Source of the DNA: Saxidomus purpurata
Lineage: Eukaryota; Mollusca; Bivalvia; Venerida; Veneridae
DNA: 64,000 nt
Direction: 5' to 3'
NCBI GenBank assembly: GCA_022818135.1
Contig: JAFMSR010000015.1
Span: 24,883,627-24,947,626, forward strand
Shown here: positions 12,930 through 23,420 of the stretch, piece after piece
How the letters are laid out: every line of letters starts with the position of its first letter
How positions within the stretch are numbered: the stretch's first letter is position 1
Notes under the pieces: model-generated
Database searches by the model: none
Told to the model about the DNA's origin: nothing
Seen by the model: the letters and a program-made list of their open reading frames with translations, nothing else
Translations under genes and position numbers: made by a program

Positions 12930-13655
12930 AAATATTTCCCCATAGATCTATGTATCTAGACACCACTGTGAGATCTGTAATACCGGAGATTGACTTTAGC
13001 ACAGTAAGAAATGATACAATTAATTTGTCTGGCAATTATGTTCTTTCATTTGTTTCGTCGTCGAATTTGAAGTAGACAACAGTACAAAGACAATAAGCAC
13101 GTTGTCTCTGAACCACCTTTTTTCTCCCAGTAACTAATTACTGAGAAAAAAATCATTGTGTTTGAACAGTTAAAAGGTTCTCGTATAATGGACGTGTACT
13201 ACTTTCATAGTTCCAACTCTTAATCAAAAGTATATTTGGCAATAAAGTCTAGATGATTAAAATTTCAGTTTCACAATGATGACTTTTACATTAGGCTAAA
13301 TAAAAAAAACCCACTGTAGCAATATCTATTAACCTTTTTTAAATTCCTATATTTCGTAAAATAATTGCAACTGGCATATTGAAACCTTATAAATTTCAGC
13401 AAGTCTACCAATAAGAAGGAATTGTGTAAGAAGCAATCAAATTGCAGGTTTACGTCCCTACTCCCATGACGCCTTTGACTTCATTACTTCAAATACAAAC
13501 GAATTGTCCTTTAAAACGTGCACAAGTAAAAGGTTTTTGCAACAAATTAGAAAACTAAGAGAAGAAAAGAAAAGCTCATTTCTGAAACATTAAGTTTAAT
13601 TTAACCCATGCATTTTTGTAAACTATCACTGTGACAGTTGTTTTGCTGACGATTT
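12930..13655. repeat. Diverged segmental duplication, block D copy 2
   Basis: Matches D1 in order: catagatctatgtatctaga (12941), ttaatttgtctggcaattatgttctttca (13020) and gagaagaaaagaaaagctc...ctgaaacattaagtt (13559-13596). Confidence 0.7.
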
Positions 13656-13734
13656 AGAGAGAATATCACCAAATACTTTGAGTTAATTAACTTTAAAGAA
13701 TGATTGTCAGCATGGCTTTAAGTGTAACCTAAAT

Positions 13735-13777
13735 AAACACAAGACAAACTGTGATACAAAGTATCACAGCGGGCCAA
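13735..13777 (+). repeat. Hairpin H1, copy 1
   Basis: CTGTGATAC-aaa-GTATCACAG (13749-13769) followed by CGGGCC. The same hairpin and flanks occur inverted at 50.29 kb, and both loci also carry hairpin H2. Confidence 0.85.
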
Positions 13778-14076
13778 CAAACAATAATGCCATGTAAATA
13801 TTTTGGAAAATGGTGGTGATGGTTGATGTTGAGGCATGGCCCCAAAAGAACTCGAGGAAACCAATTCTGGTTGAACAAGCAAACTGACACAACATCACAT
13901 CTATTAACTGACCTCAGGTATCGAAAATTTACTATTATCAAATAATATTTATACAGTATACTATGTCCAAGAATGCCCTATATACCGTTCCTGGTACGTC
14001 TCAATTTTTCATTACCATTATCCGTATTAATTTGACATGATTGAAGATTTTTATGATTATTTACCGTAAAATATTC

Positions 14077-14501
14077 TTAAAGTGACATTATGCGCATTTT
14101 TTTCAAGTAACAATCCAGCTGAAAATGGTGTGTGTACAAAAGCATAGAGGAAATAATAGCTTTTAACCCAATACACCAAACTCTTCCCGCTACCAGTATG
14201 AAAAAACTTTCCAAATATTGATTTTCTTATTTGACTGGGAGAGTCAATTTAAGAAAAGAACAACTGCATGCAGGAGTTGCTTCCCTTCCACTGCTGAAAT
14301 CTCTACCAACATCAACAACGACACAATCAATTAACATTTTATCAGTCCGATTTTTTTATATCTAAAGCACCAATTTCAAATACTAATGCGGCATAATCAT
14401 TAATTTAACACATTCAAATGCACAGCAACCAAAAATTGCATTTATAAAATTGTCACCAAAAATACACTATGTGCAGTAAGATGCGCATAATGTCACTTTA
14501 A
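14077..14501. mobile_element. TTAA-flanked MITE with perfect inverted ends
   Basis: TTAA-AGTGACATTATGCGCAT (14077-14097) is exactly mirrored by ATGCGCATAATGTCACT-TTAA (14481-14501). With TTAA counted as the target site duplication, a 417-base element without coding capacity remains. TTAA targeting is typical of piggyBac-type transposases; the family is an inference. It lies between hairpins H1 and H2. Confidence 0.85.
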
Positions 14502-14560
14502 ATTGTTTAAAAGCTAAAATGATGATTAAAACAGCAGAAAAAAAGTTTTAAAAAAATGGG

Positions 14561-14645
14561 TGTCGGTGGGATTCGAACTCGTGGATTCGTAAAAGTACAC
14601 TTATACAAATGTATGTGAGCTATCGTCTCTACCAATACACCATGA
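14561..14645 (-). repeat. tRNA-like pseudogene or SINE head, minus strand
   Basis: Read on the minus strand, TGGTGTATTGGTAGAGAC fits box A (14625-14642) and GAGTTCGAATCCC fits box B (14568-14580). The acceptor ends do not pair as a tRNA should (3' CGACACC, 5' ATGGTGT), so a functional tRNA is unlikely. It lies 60 bases after the TTAA-flanked MITE. Confidence 0.6.
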
Positions 14646-15007
14646 TGACAAGTTTCTTATGCAAGCGAAAAAAATTGTTAAGATAATATTATATATATTT
14701 TAAAAAACAATCGAAGAATATCCAGTCAGCTGCACTTCGTTTCTATAATGTCAAAGGCTGTATAAGTGGAAAAAGCAATCATATTTCCATTTATCACAGC
14801 GTAGACTGCGCCTGAAACGTGAAAAGTGCTGTTCTCTATTTTTATCGGCGTAGATTGCACCCTCTATGAAACGAACGACAACTCTTGCTTTAAAAAAAAA
14901 ATTGACTGTGTCCACAGTTTTCATCTCAGAATTACCTCAATTTTTCAATGAAGAGAGACGCATATATTCGATCTAGTGTTTAAGTCTCCATGCATCTTTT
15001 ACTCACC

Positions 15008-15052
15008 ACATTAAATATAGCGGGCCGCTGCTGCGGCCCGCAATGAATCAGT
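15008..15052 (+). repeat. GC-rich hairpin H2, copy 1
   Basis: GCGGGCCGC-TGCT-GCGGCCCGC (15020-15041) is a perfect 9-bp all-GC stem in AT-rich DNA, preceded by ccacattaaatata and followed by aatgaatca. Confidence 0.88.
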
Positions 15053-15429
15053 ATCTTTTGGTGTATAGTTGGATTCGTTAGAACTACTAACATAAGAGTT
15101 TGTACAAGGACTTAGTCAATACCTTTTCGTACCAAAATCTAGCTCAAAAGCATTAAGCCCGTAATGTAATAGTTTGGTCAGATCTTACCTAAATATACAT
15201 AGACTACTACTCTTCCTTTCATTTCATTAAACTGAAGTCGAAAACATTGGTCTGTCGCTTTACCAATTAACCACGGTATCTTCGACAAATTCCTTTTCCG
15301 TTTTCTTGAATTAGCAAAACTAACAGTTTCAGTCATAAATGCACTGCATAGGACAGACTTTGTCGTACATTCTTAACCACATATACATGTTAAACCCTTA
15401 CTCTGAACACGTAAATAAAAGAACAAAAT

Positions 15430-16680
15430 AAAAGCTACAATCGTGCAAAGTGTTCCTGTAGGTTTTTGCACAAACACTGCCACCTTTTGCACACGAGGTA
15501 CAATTGAAAATTAATTGATGTCCCATCTCAGTCATTAGGGACTATAAAGATTTGTATTTTATAAAGTCTGATCGAAACCACATGCAGTCTTGATTGAGGG
15601 GTTAAGTTATTCCTATCAACAAATAACGAATTATACGCAATAATGTTCTACTTGAGAAATCTCCGAAGACTTCTGGACTTGTTTCAGTTACAAAAAAAGT
15701 ATCGGAGAAACTTCATGTGAAGCATCAAAGTTAAGAGGCCTGGCATGCCACCAGGATATATATGTGATATATTATTTCGCTTCTGCTGCTCGAAAAATTG
15801 CTTGTATCTTCCATTCCATAATTTCTGAGTCGTCCAAAAGCACCATTCTCTTAGTTTATATTTTATTGTTAATTTCATATATATTTTTGTGAACTCAAGA
15901 TAGTGCAACTAAACTGTTGTCATAACCGCTCTCTTAACTGCAAATCTTAACGTCTCTCTTTACTTCAACTCTTAACTGCTCTCTTTACTGCAACTCTTAA
16001 CGGCTTTAACTGCTATCGTAACTGCTCTCTTAATTGCTCTCTTTGCTGCAACTCTACTGCAACTCTTAACTGCTCTCTTAACTGCAACTTTTAACTGTTC
16101 TCTTAGCTGCAATTCTTGACTGCTCTTTTAAATGCCTATCTTAAATGCAACTCTTCACTGCTTTCTTAACAGTTCTCTTAACTGCTACTTTTAATTGCAA
16201 CTCTTACCTGCTTTCTGAACTGCGACATAGTCCAGTAACTGCTCTCTTAAACTACAATGTTTAACAGCTCTCTTTACTGCATTTCTTGACTGAATGATTT
16301 TGAAAGGACAAAATGATGCGGGTTTCTGTCTAAACATTTCTCAATTTCGATTCTTACATGTTGTATTCCGACCGAATGCGGGTCGTGTTATACGCGGGGA
16401 ATTCAGTAATATAGTTAGAAGCTACAAGGTGTGATGAGGGTAATACAAGACGATGTTTTTGTATCCTGTAGCACTTTAATGATAAAATAAGTTCTGTTTA
16501 AATAAGACATGCTGTCACCTAAAAACACAGTTAACACGAGAGAACAGCCGACCGCTGAGACATTAAGTAAAAGTTTCGCAGTCATTTCTCGATCGGGGTT
16601 GTTAAACTTGCATCTCATTGATCGTAGTCAAAGACGAAATCACTCTCTCTTTAATACTACATAAGTAACACTTAACGCCC
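15430..16680. repeat. Diverged segmental duplication, block R copy 3
   Basis: Matches R1 and R2 in order: gcaaagtgttcctgtaggtt (15446), aaagtctgatcgaaaccacatgcagtcttgattgagg (15560), gacttctggacttgtttcagtt (15668), aggcctggcatgccaccagg (15736), acattaagtaaaagtt...catttctcg (16560-16590). It is interrupted by the 13-mer array at 15.9-16.3 kb, which R1 and R2 lack. Confidence 0.7.
15910..16300 (+). repeat. Degenerate 12-13-bp tandem array
   Basis: About 28 imperfect units alternating AACTGCTCTCTT and AACTGCAACTCTT. No frame is preserved. It interrupts block R3. Confidence 0.85.
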
Positions 16681-16859
16681 ATTGATTATAGACCTAAGTC
16701 CCCCCCCCACACACATCAATGCAGCAGATGTTTTTGTGAGTTTTAAACAACACTCTTGCTGATTGGTCGCATCGGTACAAGTTGTAGTGCAATTCTGTCA
16801 ATTGACGGAAACCTAGACAACGGTAAACGACGTTAACTGACCCAAAGTAGGAACAATTG

Positions 16860-17225
16860 CTATATCTAGCACAATGATACTAAAATATATTAATCTATAT
16901 CTAATACAGTTTTACTAAAATGTAATAATCTATATCTAATACATTACAGTGGTACTAAAATGTTTATCTAATACAGTATAAAATGCATTAATGTATTTCT
17001 AATAAAGTGGTACTTAAAAGGATTAATTCATATCTAATGCAGTATAAAATGTATTAATATATGTCTAATAAAGTGGTACTAAAAAGGATTAATGTATATC
17101 TAATGCAGTATAAAATGTATTAATATATGTCTAATAAAGTGGTACTAAAAAGGATTAATGTATATCTAATGCAGTATAAAATATATTACATGTAATCGAT
17201 ATCTAATACAGTGAAACTAAAATGT
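16860..17225 (+). repeat. ~60-bp AT-rich tandem array
   Basis: Units such as ATTAATGTATATCTAATGCA then GTATAAAATGTATTAATATA and TGTCTAATAAAGTGGTACTA. The three units at about 17030-17190 are almost identical; the outer ones are degraded. Confidence 0.87.
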
Positions 17226-18837
17226 GTTTAATATTGATGCGCGGTAAACAGGCCCGTATAAGTTTTGGTATTGCTTGACTATAAATAACATGGCACAAAT
17301 CATTAAGGGTTTTTATTTTGTTTTCATATGCTTCCCTACTACTGTAACATAAATACAGCTATAACTGTGTAAGATTTATCTTTTTTGCATTTGAAGGAAT
17401 TATTTTGACATGTTGATTTGGTCGATTGCTTTACATATTTTGTTCTTATGACTAAACCTTTACACGTGGTACCAAGAACATATGAGGATAGGAATCAACA
17501 TTCAACTTCTTTGTTATTTGTTTATCTTGCACCAATCTTAAAAAAATGTCTGACAAAGAAACGATATTTCAAATCAGTTTAAATCTATTCCACTCATAAA
17601 AATGCTCAAATATTTTTGAAGATTTCACGTTCGGTTACTAAGTGTACATTTAGAATTATTTAACGCACTCATTGCTCTACAAATTTACCAATTATTTAGA
17701 ATGATACGATGGAATGGCACCAGCCCCAGAAAATGAAATTGAAAATGGACCAAACATTGTCATAATTTGTTTTACCTTCTATGTCTCTTAATCATTCTAT
17801 TAAAGTGTTAAAAGTTTTTATTCACCATCTTGAATAACAGCAGCTTGACTTCAGGGTATTCGCTGAAAAGTCGTATCAGCAAATGAACATTTTGCTAATC
17901 CGAAAATCCCTTCTATACTTATTTCAAGCCTTTCTTTTGGAAAACCGTGAACTTTATCTTTTTAACTATTACATAATACAGTTCAATGCTATATAATGTC
18001 TAACTGGATTTTAAAAAACTTTTAATTAGTTTATATGTCCCTATTACATATTGACACGTTTAAGAACTCTTTTTAGGGTCGTCTTGAACTAGGAGCATGG
18101 TCTTACATCTAAAGTAGCATTATGGGAAATCGAAAGTCGATCATTTAAATGTTCTGTCTTCGCTTCGTTAATTGGGCATTATATTCTCAAAGATCATGAC
18201 ACTGTCTAGTGCGGCGCCATCAAAGTCTTTAAACGAAGTGAAAGGAAACACACGAGAAAAACAGGAATGTTGTTGCAGAATATAATTCTAGTTAATTTAG
18301 TGTTACTGACGCGAAAGTTTTGATGTTTCACAAAAATGTCACAAGAACGTTTCAGTAAAAACTTATATAACATGAAGACTAGACTCTGTAATTTGATGAT
18401 TTGCTAATGAACTTGAAAACTCCATGGAAGAAATGATTTTTCACAACCGGGACAGCTTGAAAAAGAAATGGAACGCTTTCAAGAAAAGGAAAAGAAGAGT
18501 TTGTGTTTGAGTAATAACAAGCATAGACATTAGTATTTGAAAGTCAAAGACTTCTACATTGTTGAGAAATGTATAAATATTACATGTGACTGCTGGGCAA
18601 AGACCAAACTTACTATTTCCTAAATTTAAATGACTTTTTCGGCGCAGCCGTATTAAGCTCGCTTTTGACCGGAAGTTTGGGACTTTTCAACCGCCAATGA
18701 AATTACAAGAAGACTGTATAACATTTTTTGAAATGAGAAATTTACGCTGTAAGGCACATTTAATTGGGTAATGCCGAATGCGACAGGTCAATAAAATATT
18801 CTTGCGTTTTCAGTCTCTTGAATGGGTTTATAATTTA
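17226..18837. other. Intergenic, nothing recognised
   Basis: No coding sequence with recognisable features and no clear repeat. Confidence 0.4.
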
Positions 18838-19068
18838 AGTAAGTAAATAATTCATATCTATCAACATAATATGTTGTTGCCGTCGAACTAATGTTAATTA
18901 TAAGTGTAGAGTAATTATACTTTCACTGCTCAGTAAGCGAAGGGCCATGGGTTCGATTCCCGGTCTAGGTGTAATTTAAAAAAAAATCTATAAAATCTAG
19001 CTACCAATTGCGTTCATATACTCAAAATTGCAATGACCATCTTTTTTAAAGATAGTTCTTATTTAACC
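18838..19068 (+). repeat. Dispersed repeat with tRNA-like core, copy 3 (internal deletion)
   Basis: Has both outer blocks, but about 190 bases are missing between attatactttc and the 3' half of the tRNA-like core. Box B is the best preserved of the three (GGGTTCGATTCC near 18950-18960, then CGGTC). Confidence 0.7.
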
Positions 19069-20739
19069 TTGTTCGGACTCAGTGTAACGGTTGTTCGCCT
19101 TTACAGTGTATTTTTGTAACACTTTAAAGCGTTGTTGATATAGTTTTGCCAATGTTATAAGATAATTATTACCGTATTGCTCTATTTAAGTTGAGCTTAT
19201 TTGACATCTTGTCTTAGAGCGCTATAATCTAAAAAGTAATATAATCTAATGCGTTAACGTAAACAATTAATTGATGTGTGTTACAATAACTTTACTGTTT
19301 GCTTTAAATGTCACGGTTGCAATTTGTCTTTCTTGTCAGTTCAGCATAATCTCTTATGATCTAAATACAATTTACAATGTTATTTTTGTGTTTTGGTTCC
19401 CTAAAACACATACTTTAGGCTCGGATGTAAAACAGCTTAGTTTAATTATTTCTGTTTTCTTCTTTCTTTTAGGGCAGGTGTATACGCGGAGCTGATTTAA
19501 AGAGGGAGTGTCAGAATAAGACGCCAGGGCCCTTATTCACAAAATTCCTTAGGTTTTAATTAAGGAATTTCCTTATATAAATTATGTATCTAAGTGAAAA
19601 GAATAGAACAAACAAAACTCTTTAAACGAAGCGAAATTGTTCTCTTATACGGACCCTGATACCTAACTTGCCCATGGAAATGTCTATACAGTGTACTTTT
19701 CAGATGACGATATAGTGGATTTTAGTGTACACTTTAGTGTCACATGCCGCGACTGAGTGTGAGAAGAAATATTTCCTTTCATGTTTAAGTTAACAATATT
19801 ATGTAGTATCTATATCTGCAAAGTAAACATTTTTGTTAATTGTAAATAATTGAATTCACACTTGAATAAGAGAAATTACAAACGTGTCCCTTTAAGGCAT
19901 CAATATTTCACATGCAATTAAGCTTTTGACTAGCAGATAATTATCCGCTGTCATATCCAATAATATTTCGTTTAATCATTTACCCTATCCAGCATCTTAA
20001 TCAATACATTTTGCTATATTTGGTGACAGTAAAGGTGACACTTATGAAACAAAATTGTTTCAGGGGCATTTCATAACATAATTCGCTATTTTTCATGCCA
20101 AGCATTACTTAATGAATATGTATGACACAATCCCCCGGGAGACGTCCGGGAGATGTTCTAGAAAACTTAAACAATTAAAACCAATCAAGAATATCAATAC
20201 CTTTGCGTTCATGCATAACTTTGTATACTTGTCTCTCTTGTTTTTTTATTATCCTTTTTGAGCATCTTACTTCAAAGTCCAGCACAGAGGTTGGTGACAT
20301 ATGAACTAGTTTCGCAATCCAGTTAAAGCGGAGGGTCATACGTATGTTTTGTTTTTAGTTAATCTAATCCAAAGGTAAAATCAGCCCTAAACCTAAGCAT
20401 GTAAAACAATAAAATAAAATTTATGAAAACCCTTCACATACAGTTCATACTTGGTGCGAAAAAGATATCAAAACCAAAACATGATGTACGCTCGCAAAAA
20501 GCAAGAAAAAAGACAAAACAAAATTATGATCCCAATACAGTGACAGCTAACTATTTCAGCCTTTTCACATTTTGTAGACTTAATACCCGTTTTAGTCTCT
20601 CTCACAGACATAAAATACGGCATTTCATCTCCAGTCTGTCTTTTTATATGCGTGGGATTGGGTGTCCGTCTTTGTCCCATTATTTCCCTGTCTATCCTAT
20701 GTTTGCCCCTTTTCTCAGTCTCCCTCTTCCTGCCTACTG
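19069..20739. other. Intergenic, possible old repeat at 19525-19580
   Basis: agggcccttattcacaaaat followed by paired ccttag/taaggaatttcctta resembles a common mollusc repeat end, but only about 50 bases are recognisable. The plus-strand frame from 20423 to 20902 is low-complexity (Ser/Leu/Pro from TCTC-rich DNA) and overlaps duplicated block E. Confidence 0.4.
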
Positions 20740-21240
20740 TGTCGCCCTCCCCCTCTCTCTGTCTTTCTTTATCCCTCCTTCACTTTTCTCGTCATCTATA
20801 CATTTTAATCTCCGGGCAAAATTATATCTGTTTAGTATGTTATGTCCTAACAAAACATTACATATCTCTTTCTTAATACGGAAAGCCACCGTACTTTCGT
20901 AACGACTTCCGCATCTTCCCTATGTAAATCAATATGGCGTTTACGAAATGACAGGTGTAATCTCAGCGTAACATTTCAGTCTGTCATTTGTTAGGCTTAG
21001 TGTATTATTTTAAAGTTAGTTACATATGTATATAACGAAAATAATGTATGGCTTTCTGAAGAGACAATTAGGACGATTTTGAGTTATATTCCACGGACCT
21101 ATATGTCCGTGCCATAGTTTAGACATAGGCCTTTTTTGTTACTTAAGTTAGCACAAATTCCTGATTCGATAATTTCTGGTATCAAGACAAGACAGTGTTT
21201 AACAAGACATAAATTTTCCATCAGTGGAGTTGTCAAATAC
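20740..21240. repeat. Block E copy 2
   Basis: Collinear with 12.06-12.59 kb: TCTC-rich start, aattatatctgtttagtatgt (20821), cgcatcttccctatgtaaatcaatatg (20910), tctcagcgt (20964) and a tggtatcaagacaa...tttccatca end (21177-21225). Confidence 0.6.
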
Positions 21241-23180
21241 CCCACAAGTTGTTAAGTCAAACGTTTGGAGTTAAAAAAATTAACCAGCGCACCTGGTTTC
21301 CTTTGTATGAACTGTTTGACAGGAGTGTTTTAAAAATTGTAGGCTCATTGTTTGTACCACTTTATACGTTTAAGTTTTTTTCATTTTATTAGAACAAGTA
21401 TTTCTAACTTCTCTCTGTATGATTATACATGAAGTCCCAAGAGCACTTTGGATGTAAAACTACACTTAACAGTGTTATATGAGACAAGAACGTTACGGGG
21501 ATCGTACTTGCCATTTTCTGGTTTCGAATACTTAGGTTGTCTGTGTAAACAACTACTATATTATACATGTAGTTTAATGACCACAATTGTTGTGCGCTTT
21601 ATCTTTTCAGGGCGGTCTACTAACTCATTCCCTTATATACTGTGCAATCATTTATTTAAAAAAAATCAAGTATTTAAAGAGTTCTGTGTAACTGATTTTA
21701 TTCAAGATGGACTTGTTTCATATTACTAGAATTTTAAAATAACAAAAATACAACTATCCTACTGTGGCAAATAGAATGCATTCGCCTGTACTAAATTACG
21801 AAAACTATTAACGGTTCTATTATTAAAACAGTGAACATGATAATTGATTGAACTTTTCCACAGTAGGGATCGGTTGTGTCATGGAAAAAACAGATCTAGA
21901 AAATTTGCTGCCGGCCGTATATTTGTAAAGTGTTAGAATAGTAAACAGTGTTAAAAGTAAATTTATTTGAAGTATTTCCCATCCAAGTAGAGTTGAATGA
22001 ATCATTCGACGAACACAAGATTTTGATAAATGGTATATTAGAAAATGCAATAAAATGTTTTACCTAAATCACCTTTTGAACAGGACTTTAAACTTTAGAC
22101 TTTCGGAGCCAAAGGTAATTGATGAGTTATAAGTACAGGTGGGTTTTCCGTCGTTCGTCGTCCTACTTTAATTATTTCCTTCAAAGATTAAAGAGCCCTT
22201 TGAAGAGTTTTTTGTTGTGATAATGATATAAACGAAGTTCTGTGGATGCATCAATACACCACGATTGCGTCCTTGGTCAGTTACTGATTATAGCAAACAC
22301 ACATGTAGTTTTACACAACTATGCTCGCCGCTCTCGTGTGTATTACTGGATCTGCTGAAAAAGAGGTAAATAATCTACAACTTTGTCGTACAAGTCCTTT
22401 AGGAATTCTAAAATCTAGTGATATCAACCCTTAACCTACGTGGTACATGTATGGAGAACGGGAAATATCATACATATTAACATATCGGATATTATTATAA
22501 TAATATTCAATATATTTATAATTAAGTTATGTACTCGCAAAGAAGTACTGTAAATATTTTTCATGTAATTCAGTCTAAAGTCGCCATACTTTGAATTCTT
22601 TCTTTGCTTAAAGAGCGAATGGATGTCACAAGAAACTAGGAAGAAGTTGCATTATTTCAAGTTAAAATGCAGATATGTTAGGTCGGTATCCTTTCTATTA
22701 TATCGATTTTAAACAGCAACATGTAATTGGAAATCGTTTCTAGTTTTCTTAAAAGTACCGGCGCAATAGGCTTCAGGACGACTGCACGATGTTTTAGACT
22801 GGTGTACGTTTTGAAGTTGAAACATAGTTTGAAGACATTTACTTGTGTAAAACCTTAAAAGTAATCAGTTCTCAATTTCTTTTCTTGAAAATAATTGATA
22901 TATTTAAAAGACTGTTTATTATTGATGTTTAGTTAAGAGTAAAAAGGCATAAGACATGAAAATGGCGTTACAGCGTTATATGCCATATATGGACAAAGTT
23001 GTTCGAAAAGTAATCTAACAGTTTAATTAACTTTCAAGGTTTGTAATGCTTTATAATGCTTGTTAAAGCAAATGCATGTTTTCAGAAAGTAAAAGGTTAA
23101 AGCAGTTTAAAGTAAGCTAAAATAGCCCACTAACTTTACCTTCCAAGAATCATATTTTGAATCCAAATTTAACCAGCTAT
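21241..23180. other. Intergenic, nothing recognised
   Basis: AT-rich, with only short unsupported frames. Confidence 0.4.
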
Positions 23181-23420
23181 TAACCCAACAGTGACTAAAC
23201 CCGTACCCTGGTAAATGTCTCAACCCAACAGTGACTAAACCCGTACCCTGGTAAATGTCTCAACCCAACAGTGACTAAACCCGTACCCTGGTAAATGTCT
23301 CAACCCAACAGTTACTAAACCCGTACCCTGGTAAATGTCTCCACCCAACAGTGACTAAACCAGTACCCTGGTAAATGTCTCAACCCAACAGTGACTAAGC
23401 CCGTACCCTGGTAAACATCT
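23181..23420 (+). repeat. 40-bp minisatellite, six copies
   Basis: Six head-to-tail units of exactly 40 bases (CAACCCAACAGTGACTAAAC then CCGTACCCTGGTAAATGTCT). Inner copies are nearly identical; the first and last are slightly diverged. The low divergence suggests recent expansion or ongoing length change. Confidence 0.97.

Noticed and set aside
20423..20902. 159-codon plus-strand frame, the longest in the window
   Set aside because: Composition follows a TCTC/CCTC-rich stretch; it lies in duplicated block E whose other copy at 12.1 kb does not keep the frame; no domain.
23181..23420. CRISPR-like array
   Set aside because: Units are contiguous 40-mers with no spacers, in eukaryotic DNA; it is a minisatellite.
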